15,416 nucleotides of DNA from Erythrobacter sp. CCH5-A1 (GTDB taxonomy: Bacteria; Pseudomonadota; Alphaproteobacteria; Sphingomonadales; Sphingomonadaceae), in NCBI RefSeq assembly GCF_001557115.1, contig NZ_LSKQ01000104.1, positions 1-15,416 on the forward strand, given 5' to 3'. The notes beneath the pieces are model-generated. The model was not told the origin of the DNA, did not search any database, and was given only the letters and a program-made list of their open reading frames with translations. The position numbers and the translations under genes are program-made. This document shows, piece after piece, positions 1 through 6,834 of the stretch; positions within the stretch are counted from its first letter, which is position 1, and every line of letters starts with the position of its first letter.

Positions 1-425
1 GGGTCTCCTCTGAAAGCAGTTACCACGGCCGAGCACAAAATTTTAAACAGTCTCTTTGGCAAAGCCGGTTGGCTAGGTTCACGGCGTCAACACACAGTGC
101 AATGTGCCCTGATTGGGACGCACAGCAATGTTTTCGAGCCCAGCGATGCACCATTCGGGGTCATAACGCGCCTCCGTCCCGTCTGAGCGCCATATCCAAT
201 GATCCCCATTTATGTCCTAGTTCGATCCGTCTTTCCGGCATGCGGTCCTATCAGCGATACTGATCGGCCAAGGCGGAAGGTGCTCGCTCAATCGAACGCG
301 CGCGCAATGCTGGTGTTGGGTACCGCAGCTTGCATCCTAGCCCAGCATTCAGCCATGCCGCCGCGCGATCCATGTCCAGGCGGTCACGCGTTCACTGCCG
401 CATCCATGTCTACCAACTGATCATG
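1..425. other. Region without a supportable gene
   Basis: Neither strand holds a gene I can recognise. Two open frames on the plus strand (69-263 and 199-420) overlap each other, have no convincing ribosome site and no family resemblance. On the minus strand a short open stretch (about 216 down to 79, 43-45 codons) reads as a W- and D-rich peptide, but it is preceded by an in-frame TAG and has no usable start. It may be the tail of a decayed gene. No tRNA, insertion-sequence end or terminator was recognised. Confidence 0.5.
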
Positions 426-1238
426 TTACCTTAATCTCTGCTTCACTTGGCGCGGTGCTTCGCCCGTGACGCGAGCGAACACCCGTGAGAAGGCTGCGGC
501 ACTATCATATCCGACGCTGTCGGCCACGGTCTTGACCGGCTTGCCTGCGGCAAGAAGGTCACGCGCAATCGTCATTCGCCACCGGGTCAGATAGTCGATC
601 GGCGTCCGCCCAACGCAGGCGCGAAAATGCGTGGCAAAACGGGTGCGCGACATGCCGGCCACCTCTGCCAGATCATCAAGAGTCCACGAATGCCTTGGCT
701 GTTCGTGCATCGCCGTCAGCGCCTTGGCCAATCGCGGATCGGCAAGGCCGCCCAGCACACCATCATTCACCAGGCCACTGGCGACAACATGACGCACTAC
801 CAGGATCAAGAGATAGTCGAACAAATGGTCGATGGCGGCCTGACGCCCATTATTGTCGCCAAATCCTTCGACAAGCAGAAGATCGCAGGCGGGCCCCAGC
901 GTCGGGTTCTCGGCCAGCGGCAGGATGACAAGGTCGGGCAGTCCTTCGCCAATCGGGTTGCCATTATCGCCGCCCAGATCGACCTTCGCGCAGACCAGAT
1001 CAGCCCCGCCTTCCGCAGCGCCAGTGAACCGATGCGCCTGTCCGCGCGGGAAGAAGAGCAGCGTTGGTTCGTTCAGAATGAGATCGGCCTCGCCAGATCG
1101 GCTCAGCGTCAACGCGCCGCTCTTGAGAAGGTGGAGGTAGCCGCAATCGGCAAATTGCGCGGTCGTACACAAGTTGCCGGTAAAGAATGTCCGGGCGCTC
1201 GGGGCAGTGTGGGCAAAGAGAGCGGCAAAGATGTCCAT
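426..1238 (-). CDS. AraC-family transcriptional regulator (cupin-type sensor domain)
   Basis: This is a 270-residue regulator, the usual length for the family. Residues about 1-110 look like the cupin-type sensor domain seen in AraC regulators (LFFPRGQAHRF at 61-71 is the typical turn). Residues about 185-268 form the double helix-turn-helix, with WTLDDLAEVAGMSRTRFATH as the first HTH and VADSVGYDSAAAFSRVFARV as the second, the latter being the strongly conserved AraC signature. I chose the ATG at 1238. A longer frame opens at a TTG at 1319, but that would run through the likely operator region and almost to the next gene. The gene is divergent from the AhpD-like gene, with 95 bases between starts. 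This is the classic layout of a regulator controlling its neighbour and itself. The inducer cannot be told from sequence. Confidence 0.88.
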   Translation of the reverse strand: MDIFAALFAHTAPSARTFFTGNLCTTAQFADCGYLHLLKSGALTLSRSGEADLILNEPTLLFFPRGQAHRFTGAAEGGADLVCAKVDLGGDNGNPIGEGLPDLVILPLAENPTLGPACDLLLVEGFGDNNGRQAAIDHLFDYLLILVVRHVVASGLVNDGVLGGLADPRLAKALTAMHEQPRHSWTLDDLAEVAGMSRTRFATHFRACVGRTPIDYLTRWRMTIARDLLAAGKPVKTVADSVGYDSAAAFSRVFARVTGEAPRQVKQRLR

Positions 1239-1245
1239 GTGAACG

Positions 1246-1278
1246 ATCTGCAATGAAGTTGGCACCAATCTGCACCGA
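1246..1278. promoter_or_regulatory. Direct repeat, candidate AraC-type operator
   Basis: Two copies of ATCTGCAnnGA lie at 1246-1256 and 1268-1278 (ATCTGCAATGA and ATCTGCACCGA). They match at 9 of 11 positions and their starts are 22 bp apart. AraC-family proteins commonly bind two same-direction half-sites about two helical turns apart, so this fits an operator for the adjacent regulator. A further short repeat, CCGATA, occurs at 1275-1280 and 1285-1290. The assignment is inference from layout only. Confidence 0.45.
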
Positions 1279-1333
1279 TAACAGCCGATAGAGGCGTTGT
1301 GCAAGCCCGCACTGACCAACAGAGGAAACGCAA

Positions 1334-1879
1334 ATGCCCCGCATCAACCCCGTAGAACTCGCCACTGCCGACACCGGCGTCCAGGCCACCCTCGGCGCTG
1401 TTAAGGCGAAGATTGGCATGGTCCCGAACCTTTTTGCGACCTTCGCTCATGCTCCTGCCGTGTTGAATGGCAACCTCGCCTTCGCAGATGCACTGGGAAG
1501 TGGTGTGCTGACCGCTGCACAGCGCGAAATCGTTGCGCTTGCCGTCGCCCAGTACAACAGCTGCCACTATTGTCTGTCGGCGCACACGCTGCTCGGGAAA
1601 GGTGCCGGCCTTTCGCCAGAGGCTATCCGCGCCGCCCGTCTGGGCAAGGGCCAAGATCCCCTCGACGATGCGATCGCGACGCTTGCCTTGCGCATCGTTG
1701 AAACACGCGGTCAGGTGAGCGACAGCGATCTGTCAGCAGCCCGCCTTGCCGGCCTCGACGACGCCCGCATCGTCGAAATCGTCGGTAACGTCGCGCACAA
1801 TGTTCTGACCAACTTCATGAACAACGTCGCCCAGACCAAGATCGATTTCCCGGTCGTCGATGTGGCGGTTGCGGCCTGA
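1334..1879 (+). CDS. AhpD/carboxymuconolactone decarboxylase-family peroxidase-like protein
   Basis: This is a 181-residue protein of the AhpD-like fold. The core motif is clear: E65, C77, C80 and H84 in the segment REIVALAVAQYNSCHYCLSA. The spacing, Glu twelve residues before the first Cys and then CxxC and His, is that of the AhpD proton-relay and disulfide site. The likely activity is thiol-dependent peroxide reduction or a related redox step in the cytoplasm. The sequence does not support a true ring-cleavage decarboxylase role over this. ATG at 1334 has GAGGA at 1322-1326 with a 7-base spacer. It is divergent from the AraC regulator, which probably controls it, and is followed 69 bases later by the SPW-repeat protein gene in the same direction, likely one transcript. 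The substrate and the reductant are unknown. Confidence 0.88.
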   Translation: MPRINPVELATADTGVQATLGAVKAKIGMVPNLFATFAHAPAVLNGNLAFADALGSGVLTAAQREIVALAVAQYNSCHYCLSAHTLLGKGAGLSPEAIRAARLGKGQDPLDDAIATLALRIVETRGQVSDSDLSAARLAGLDDARIVEIVGNVAHNVLTNFMNNVAQTKIDFPVVDVAVAA

Positions 1880-1890
1880 TCATAATGCGT

Positions 1891-1917
1891 GCGGGCCGGT
1901 GCAGGACATCGGCCCGC
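1891..1917 (+). other. Intercistronic hairpin
   Basis: GCGGGCCG (1891-1898) and CGGCCCGC (1910-1917) form a perfect 8-bp GC-only stem with an 11-base loop, just after the AhpD-like stop codon. No T-tract follows, so it is not a standard intrinsic terminator. It could stabilise the 3' end of the upstream message or weaken read-through into the next gene. Confidence 0.5.
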
Positions 1918-1948
1918 TCCTCAATCACTTCCATAGGGAACCCTTGCC

Positions 1949-2320
1949 ATGAAACTGCAATTCCTTACCCCTGCGCTGCATGGCGTGCTTGACTATGTCG
2001 CCGCTGCCGCCCTTATTGCGCTGCCATTCCTGCTCGGCTTTCAGGGTATTGAGCTTTGGCTCTCTGTTGCCGGTGGGGCGGGCTTGATTGCCTACAGCCT
2101 GCTCACTGACTATGCATTCGGTGCGGTCAAGCTGGTGTCGTTCGATGCACACTTGTTGCTCGATCTTGCCGCAGGAGTAGCCTTCATTGCCGCGCCATTC
2201 TTGCTTGGCTTCACCGCTCTGGCTTCGATCTACTACCCGGTTATGGCAGCTGGCGTGATCGCGGTGGTTACCCGTACCTCGCGAGCCAACCAATCAGGCC
2301 GACAGAACGCCGCTGCCTGA
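1949..2320 (+). CDS. SPW-repeat small membrane protein
   Basis: This is a 123-residue, very hydrophobic protein with about four membrane segments (roughly 12-30, 33-53, 69-88 and 91-108) and a polar tail. It contains an internal duplication: residues 11-31 begin HGVLDYVAAAALI and end LPFLLGF, and residues 68-88 begin HLLLDLAAGVAFI and end APFLLGF. The His...Leu-Asp...Pro-Phe/Trp...Gly-Phe pattern is that of SPW-repeat membrane proteins, here with Phe in place of the Trp. Function of the family is not established. The ATG has AGGGA at 1935-1939 with a 9-base spacer. It lies 69 bases after the AhpD-like gene and before a terminator-like hairpin, so the two probably form a two-gene operon under the upstream AraC regulator. 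Confidence 0.8.
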   Translation: MKLQFLTPALHGVLDYVAAAALIALPFLLGFQGIELWLSVAGGAGLIAYSLLTDYAFGAVKLVSFDAHLLLDLAAGVAFIAAPFLLGFTALASIYYPVMAAGVIAVVTRTSRANQSGRQNAAA

Positions 2321-2361
2321 GCACGTCTATCAAGGACACAAGAGTTGTTATCAACAATGCC

Positions 2362-2393
2362 ACCCTGCATGCCCCGATCACGGCATGCAGGGT
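2362..2393 (+). terminator. Hairpin terminator after the SPW-repeat gene
   Basis: ACCCTGCATGCC (2362-2373) pairs perfectly with GGCATGCAGGGT (2382-2393) to give a 12-bp stem with an 8-base loop, followed by TT then G. The T-tract is short, so termination may be moderate. It lies 41 bases past the SPW-repeat stop and fits the end of the AhpD-SPW transcript. Confidence 0.7.
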
Positions 2394-2537
2394 TTGCCAC
2401 GTCTGGAGTTTGGCGCTCCACGACCTGAGCCATAGCCCAACGCCCTCAGCGCCATGATCCAGTCGACAGAAAAATTACGCGTACGGAACTCAATTCCTCA
2501 CTATTCTGACCTTTGCAGAATCAGCCAACAGCGTTGA

Positions 2538-2559
2538 GCCCGTGAAAGCGGGCCCGCTT
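2538..2559. repeat. Overlapping hairpin and 14-bp perfect palindrome
   Basis: GCCCG (2538-2542) and CGGGC (2549-2553) can pair across a 6-base loop. The overlapping AAGCGGGCCCGCTT (2546-2559) is a perfect 14-bp palindrome. The site lies about 50 bases beyond the 3' end of the cytochrome P460 gene, so it may take part in ending that transcript, although no T-run follows. It could equally be a protein-binding palindrome. Confidence 0.35.
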
Positions 2560-2607
2560 GTCGCAAGGCGAGGCGGTGTGCGGATCCCAACAGAGGCACC
2601 GCTCCGC

Positions 2608-3165
2608 TTATTTCTTGAGCACCGGATAGCCATCGACATAAATCGAGTCAGTCGCATTGGCTGGCAAGTGGCAAGTCAGACAATCGGTCTTGTAATCGGT
2701 CGATTTCGTCTTGGTCGGGGCGCCCTGATCAAACCATGCCCAGCCCCAGCCGTCGCCCCACAACTTGTTGTCGGGATGGCTGTTCTTGCTGTCCTTCACC
2801 ATAACGAACCAGCCTTTCAAGGCTTTCGTATGGCTGACAGTGCCCGTTGTCATTGGTCCCGTCGTCGCCTCGAACACCTCTTTTACTAGCGTCGTGCCGT
2901 CCGCGAACGTGCCGGTAGCGCGATGCCCGGCTGCAGCACCGGGCGAGGCATAGACGATATGCATCTCCTTTGATCCGGGTGTGCCATCGGCCGCCACAGC
3001 CCAAGTGCCGAGATATTGATAGGTATCACGATAATCGGCAGGTACGCGCAAGGTGCCTGCGGCGTCAGCGCCGCTATTTTCCGCTCTCGTTTCGGTCGCC
3101 TCGCTACACCCGGCCAACAAAAGCGCCGAGGCTGCAAACAGCAGCGAACCCTTCGGAATGTGCAT
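2608..3165 (-). CDS. Cytochrome P460-family c-type lipoprotein
   Basis: This is a 185-residue exported haem protein. The N-terminus has a lipoprotein signal with lipobox LAGC, and Cys20 would be the lipidated residue, so it should sit in the periplasm anchored to a membrane. A CxxCH haem c motif (CLTCH, 162-166) lies near the C-terminus, as in cytochrome P460 and cytochrome c'-beta. The body has family-typical pieces: FADGTTLVKE at 87-96 with Lys95, and WFVMVKDSKN followed by a W-rich stretch (WGDGWGWAWFD, 136-146). True P460 has a lysine cross-linked to the haem, but which lysine would serve here cannot be fixed without alignment. Start ATG 3165 is supported by GGGAG at 3173-3177 with a 7-base spacer and gives the full signal peptide; an upstream in-frame start at 3192 does not. 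It is divergent from the second AraC regulator. Likely roles are redox or nitrogen-oxide chemistry. Confidence 0.85.
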   Translation of the reverse strand: MHIPKGSLLFAASALLLAGCSEATETRAENSGADAAGTLRVPADYRDTYQYLGTWAVAADGTPGSKEMHIVYASPGAAAGHRATGTFADGTTLVKEVFEATTGPMTTGTVSHTKALKGWFVMVKDSKNSHPDNKLWGDGWGWAWFDQGAPTKTKSTDYKTDCLTCHLPANATDSIYVDGYPVLKK

Positions 3166-3266
3166 GAGATATCTCCCTGTTGACGTAGGCATTCGCTAAC
3201 GCAATGCTTGTCTCTTCATGATGAAAGCCATGTAGATCAAATATTTGTGCAGAAGGGCTCTTTCTC

Positions 3267-4208
3267 TTGTCCAAACGTCTCTTGTCGCGAATCGACCTTG
3301 ATGCGCTGTTCGATCAACTGCGTGTCGAGCCGATCGCTTTTTCCGAATGCTTCATTGCCCCCGCTTGGGCGTTGGCCTTTTCAGCCACCCCGGCATCAGG
3401 TCTTCACTATGTGTTGCATGGCGAAGGTGAACTGGTGTTAGGGTCGGGCGCGCCTGTTCCCTTCGGCCCGGAAACGCTGCTTGTTACCCCGCGGGACACC
3501 CCTTACCGCATCCAGGCGCGGTCTACTCCAGAGGCACGGACAGGTTGTGGAGGTGTGGTCGCGGTAACCATCGACCTTGGACAACCCACACTGAAGCGCT
3601 GGCAGGCAGGAAGTGACGAGCCAGCGCTGAAGATCGTCTGCGGCCATTTCCGTGCAATACAGGCTGGCGATCGCGACTTATTCGGTGCGCTTGATGCACC
3701 GGTGGTGGAGCATTCCGGCAAAGATAGTGTCGGCAGTCTGATGCCATTGATCCGCACCGAACTCAGTGGGAACAACACGGGCGGCCGGACTATGGCCGCA
3801 GCGATGCTGCGCCAGGTTTTGGTGATACTGTTGCGCCGCGGGCTCGCCGAACAGCAGAGTTGGCTTGGTGCGCTTGATCTGGTTAGCGATGAGCAGGTGA
3901 TGCGTGCCTTCAGCGCCATGGTGCATGAGCCCGGTGCGGCACACAGTGTGATGTCCCTGGCGCAGCTGGCATGCTTAAGTCGGTCGGCCTTCATTAAGCG
4001 GTTCCAGGCGTCGTTCGGACACCCTCCCGCCACAGTGCTGCGCGAACTGCGCTTGCTCGCTGCGGCAGACCGGTTGCTGCGTAGCCGCGCATCCGTCGAG
4101 CAAGTCGCGCGCGGCGTGGGCTATGCGAGCCCAAGCAGTTTTTCGCGTGCCTTTACCACGCGTTTCGGCGTTAACCCGGCGGCATATCAGGCGAGCGCCG
4201 AAGAATGA
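3267..4208 (+). CDS. AraC-family transcriptional regulator (second, cupin-type sensor domain)
   Basis: This is a 313-residue regulator. Residues about 5-110 resemble the cupin-type sensor domain (HYVLHGEGELVLG at 47-59, LLVTPRDTPYRI at 71-82). Residues about 225-310 hold the paired HTH, with LAQLACLSRSAFIKRFQASF and then QVARGVGYASPSSFSRAFTT. The start is a TTG at 3267, backed by AAGGG at 3253-3257 with a 9-base spacer; no in-frame ATG occurs near enough to compete. It is divergent from the cytochrome P460 gene with about 101 bases between starts and probably regulates it. A short palindrome, TTCATGATGAA (3215-3225), lies in that gap. It shares domain layout with the first AraC regulator at 426-1238 but is longer and clearly not a recent copy. 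Confidence 0.87.
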   Translation: MSKRLLSRIDLDALFDQLRVEPIAFSECFIAPAWALAFSATPASGLHYVLHGEGELVLGSGAPVPFGPETLLVTPRDTPYRIQARSTPEARTGCGGVVAVTIDLGQPTLKRWQAGSDEPALKIVCGHFRAIQAGDRDLFGALDAPVVEHSGKDSVGSLMPLIRTELSGNNTGGRTMAAAMLRQVLVILLRRGLAEQQSWLGALDLVSDEQVMRAFSAMVHEPGAAHSVMSLAQLACLSRSAFIKRFQASFGHPPATVLRELRLLAAADRLLRSRASVEQVARGVGYASPSSFSRAFTTRFGVNPAAYQASAEE

Positions 4209-4277
4209 GGCGCTTGATCTCCGCACAGATAAATCTCTTGCGGCTAACGTGTTGTTTTATTCATTTTGGCGGAGGCA

Positions 4278-4283
4278 TATAAT
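4278..4283 (+). promoter_or_regulatory. Candidate -10 box (TATAAT)
   Basis: An exact TATAAT stands out in otherwise GC-rich DNA. The only -35-like hexamer nearby is TTGTTT at 4252-4257, which leaves a 20-base spacer, longer than ideal, and there is no extended -10 TG. Transcription to the right would give a leader of more than 260 bases before the LysR gene, or a short unannotated RNA. Confidence 0.3.
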
Positions 4284-4313
4284 GTAAATGTTGAAAAAAA
4301 ATTGTGGCGAAAC

Positions 4314-4331
4314 GCGAACATAGGTGTTCGC
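4314..4331. repeat. Inverted repeat, possible operator
   Basis: GCGAACA (4314-4320) and TGTTCGC (4325-4331) are perfect complements separated by TAGG. Arms and spacing suit a dimeric regulator site or a small hairpin. On the minus strand an eight-T run lies about 13 bases beyond it, too far for a standard terminator. Confidence 0.35.
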
Positions 4332-4556
4332 CTAGTCGCTCGTCTCAACAAATGAAGATCCGTATGAAATTGTGAAGTAATGGCCTGATGTAACATAAGC
4401 GGTTGCGTTGTGCTCCCATAATTCAATCGGGCCGCGCCATAGCATCGCGCAGCGGTTGTTCGTCGCTCGATGTAGCTTGGATAAAGGAACCTAGGGGCTT
4501 CGGGCTTTTGGTGATAGCGCGAAGCACGGGGATAAAGATAAGGGTCGCAAAGCCTT

Positions 4557-5450
4557 ATGATCGAAGTGCGTCAGCTCAGATTTGCGGTAGCCACCGCCGA
4601 TGCCCAGAATTTCTCACGCGCCGCCGAAGCAATGCGCATCAAGCAATCGACCTTGAGCAGACGAATAGCCGCCCTGGAAGCGCGCCTCGGGATCAAGCTC
4701 TTCGAACGCAGCACGCGCGGCGCAATACCGACCGAACAAGGCAAGGCGTTCCTCAGTGTTGCCCGGCGCATTCTCACCGATATCGACAATCTTCAGACGA
4801 CAGCCCGCGCGGTCAGCTATGGCGAGGAAGGCAGGATCGCGGTCGGCTTTTCTGCGTCCCTGATGGCCGGCAATATGCGCGCGACCATTGGCGAATATAT
4901 GCGGCGTCACCCCGATATTCAGTTTGACGGGATCGAAGCCGATCCCGAGCGGATGCTCAGCGATCTGAAGGCCCGGATCATCGACGTCGCGCTGATGCCA
5001 TCGGACGCGCACGACGCCGGCATCTCGCGGCGCTCGGCATGGTCGGAGCGATTGCTTGTTGCGTTGCCGAAAGACCATCAATTGGCCACATCAGACCGGA
5101 TTCACTGGAGTGATTTGCGCCGACAGGTTCTCGTGCTGCCCAGCCAAGGCGTGGGGCCCGCCATGGCCCGCAATCTGAAGCGTCGATTGTCAGATCAGGG
5201 CTATCGTGCCCACCTGATCGTGCAAGACACAAGCCTCGAAAGTGTTCTGAGCACGGTCCCGTTCGGGCGGTACGTCACGCTTGCCACCGAAGCCTCGATC
5301 GGGGTGCAATGGCCGGAACTGACGTTCCTCGAGATCATGGATCAGGGCGGCCCTGCGCGGCTCGACTATGCGTTCTACTGGCGCGAGGATAACGACAACC
5401 CAGCGCTGAAGCGGTTCTTTGAACTGCTCAGCGAACGCTACCCGGCCTGA
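4557..5450 (+). CDS. LysR-family transcriptional regulator
   Basis: This is a 297-residue protein of typical LysR length. Residues 1-60 form the winged HTH (VRQLRFAVATADAQNFSRAA, then KQSTLSRRIAALEARLGIKL and the FERSTRG wing). Residues about 90-295 form the effector-binding domain, with LLVALPKDHQLA at 166-177 typical of the hinge region. ATG 4557 has only a distant AAGGG (4540-4544, 12-base spacer). The last 13 bases overlap the end of the convergent DUF2274 gene. A LysR gene at the tail of alphaproteobacterial trb operons is a layout I recall from other mobile elements, so control of conjugation or of the element is plausible. Neither the inducer nor the targets can be read from the sequence. 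Confidence 0.9.
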   Translation: MIEVRQLRFAVATADAQNFSRAAEAMRIKQSTLSRRIAALEARLGIKLFERSTRGAIPTEQGKAFLSVARRILTDIDNLQTTARAVSYGEEGRIAVGFSASLMAGNMRATIGEYMRRHPDIQFDGIEADPERMLSDLKARIIDVALMPSDAHDAGISRRSAWSERLLVALPKDHQLATSDRIHWSDLRRQVLVLPSQGVGPAMARNLKRRLSDQGYRAHLIVQDTSLESVLSTVPFGRYVTLATEASIGVQWPELTFLEIMDQGGPARLDYAFYWREDNDNPALKRFFELLSERYPA

Positions 5451-5665
5451 CCCGAGCGCCGCAATCTGGCGAAGGACCGGTCGGTCGCGATGAAGCGCTC
5501 GATCATCGGCGGGATCAGCCGCTCGGGTGTGGGAGCATCTTTGGTATCGCCGCCGTTGATCGCCAAGCCATAGGAGAGCAGTTCGCGGTGAAGTCGGGAC
5601 GAGAGCTCGATGGTTACCTTGACCGGCTTTTCGTCGGCCAGGTCGGCCAATTTCAATCGGGTCAT
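5438..5665 (-). CDS. DUF2274 domain protein, last gene of the trb operon
   Basis: This is a 75-residue protein, MTRLKLADLADEKPVKVTIE at the N-terminus, matching the short DUF2274 family that accompanies trbI in alphaproteobacterial conjugation clusters. The first half (KPVKVTIELSSRLHRELLSY) resembles the strand-helix start of ribbon-helix-helix proteins, so DNA binding is possible but unproven. ATG 5665 overlaps the trbI stop by 4 bases (ATGA), and GGGAG about 7 bases upstream supports the start. Its 3' end overlaps the convergent LysR gene by 13 bases. It could be a local regulator of transfer or an accessory with no role in the channel. Confidence 0.82.
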   Translation of the reverse strand: MTRLKLADLADEKPVKVTIELSSRLHRELLSYGLAINGGDTKDAPTPERLIPPMIERFIATDRSFARLRRSGQAG

Positions 5666-6834
5666 GACTCGTCTCCCAATATCAGATCACGGGTCACGAG
5701 TACGCGCACGGGAAAACCCGGACGGATCGTCAATGTTGGCCGCACATCGAGCTCGCGGCTGACGACCTGTTCGCCCGCGCGGCCGATGCTGTCCTGCGAG
5801 CCTCGGCGCAGCGCGCGGGTGAGATTGTCGTCATTGCCCGCGCCAAGCTCGCCGCCAACACCCAGCAGGGTCGAGACCAGCGCGGCCCGCAGAACGCCGC
5901 CCCAATGAAAGTCCACGCCGTCCTGCAGCCCGGCAAAGCCGGATGGGTCGCCGCCGGGTTGGCGTTCGAGCACGATCGACCGGCCATCGGGCAGGATCAG
6001 CCGGTTCCATGCGAGCTGCACCCGGCGCTGTCCGAAGGACACGTCGGCATTATAGTCGCCGATCAGCCGAGACCCTTGGGGGATGAGCAGGATGCGGCCG
6101 GTGACGCTGTCATGGACAGGTTCGGTCACCTGCGCGGTGACCTGACCTGGAAGATCAGAGCGGATCCCGGTGATGAGTGCTGCAGGAATGATGCTGCCCG
6201 CCTGCAAGACATGGGTGCCCGCTGGCGGCTCGATCCGACTGGCTGATACCGTCCGGCGCTCGGCGGGGCGGTCGGCAAAAGCAGGGCGCGGCGCCTCGGC
6301 AGCGAGCTGGGGCACCGGCGGCCCACCGCCGGCATCGGCAACTTCCGATCCGTCACCGACAGCAGCTGCTCCCGCACCGCCACCAAAGAACAGGCGGCTT
6401 TCGCGAGCGGCGCTGCGTTCCTGCAGCAGCCGCTGGCGTTCCGTCTCGGCTGCCGTTTGCGCAGGCGTTGGCGCAGGGCCAGTGGGCGGCGCAGCGCCGA
6501 TCGGCGGAAGCTCGGCGACATCCCCGCGCTGTTGTGCCGCCAGGATCGGCGCGCCGAGATCGCCGGGCAGGGGCGGGCCCAGCTTGGGGACATCACCATA
6601 GTCGCGAGGGGCATCGGCCAATGCGTCGGGCTGCGCCGCGCCTTCGGTGTTGAGCAGCTCCTCGCGCTCGGCCTGGCTCGCGGGCTGCAGGGCATAGATC
6701 AGCGCACCGCCGACAAGGGCAAAGCCGCAAGCCGACGCGATGCCGATGGCCTTGCGCGACAGCCGCATGACGCGCGGCGGATCGCCGCGCAGCTTGACCG
6801 CCTCTTCTGGCGTTGGAGCAGCTTCGTCGCTCAT
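5662..6834 (-). CDS. trbI: Conjugal transfer protein TrbI (VirB10 family)
   Basis: This is a 390-residue trans-envelope scaffold of the type IV secretion core. It has a short cytoplasmic N-terminus, one membrane helix (about 29-50), a long Pro/Ala-rich periplasmic linker (about 75-190, e.g. PPIGAAPPTGPAPTPAQ), then the conserved C-terminal barrel-like domain (about 205-385). In the latter, LQAGSIIPAALITGIRSDLP, ILLIPQGSRLIGDYN and RVQLAWNRLILPDGRSIVLE are the family hallmarks. It joins inner-membrane energy supply to the outer ring formed with TrbG. ATG 6834 has a strong GGAGG (6843-6847, 8-base spacer) within the end of trbG and overlaps the trbG stop by 4 bases. Confidence 0.96.
   Translation of the reverse strand: MSDEAAPTPEEAVKLRGDPPRVMRLSRKAIGIASACGFALVGGALIYALQPASQAEREELLNTEGAAQPDALADAPRDYGDVPKLGPPLPGDLGAPILAAQQRGDVAELPPIGAAPPTGPAPTPAQTAAETERQRLLQERSAARESRLFFGGGAGAAAVGDGSEVADAGGGPPVPQLAAEAPRPAFADRPAERRTVSASRIEPPAGTHVLQAGSIIPAALITGIRSDLPGQVTAQVTEPVHDSVTGRILLIPQGSRLIGDYNADVSFGQRRVQLAWNRLILPDGRSIVLERQPGGDPSGFAGLQDGVDFHWGGVLRAALVSTLLGVGGELGAGNDDNLTRALRRGSQDSIGRAGEQVVSRELDVRPTLTIRPGFPVRVLVTRDLILGDES

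Larger units (their letters stand above)
4209..4556. other. AT-richer intergenic region
   Basis: This gap separates the AraC/P460 module from the LysR gene. It is visibly richer in A and T than its surroundings. It contains an exact TATAAT (4278-4283), a run of eight A (4294-4301), an inverted repeat GCGAACA/TGTTCGC (4314-4331), and ATGTAACAT (4388-4396), which reads as ATGT-A-ACAT. No convincing ORF is present. An open frame on the minus strand (4426-4244) lacks a ribosome site and family resemblance. It probably carries the LysR promoter and operators. Confidence 0.5.

Noticed and set aside
69..420. Two overlapping plus-strand frames at 69-263 and 199-420
   Set aside because: They overlap each other, lack ribosome sites and read as random sequence.
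627..1256. 209-codon plus-strand frame opposite the first AraC gene
   Set aside because: It is antisense to clear AraC HTH motifs.
2530..2605. tRNA-like look of the hairpin-rich stretch after the P460 gene
   Set aside because: No acceptor stem, anticodon arm or standard T-arm can be built; only two hairpin-like elements are present.
4244..4426. 60-codon minus-strand frame upstream of LysR
   Set aside because: No ribosome site, unusual composition and no family resemblance; probably chance in an AT-rich gap.
4403..4927. 174-codon plus-strand frame overlapping the start of LysR
   Set aside because: It runs out of frame through the LysR HTH and has no resemblance to a family.
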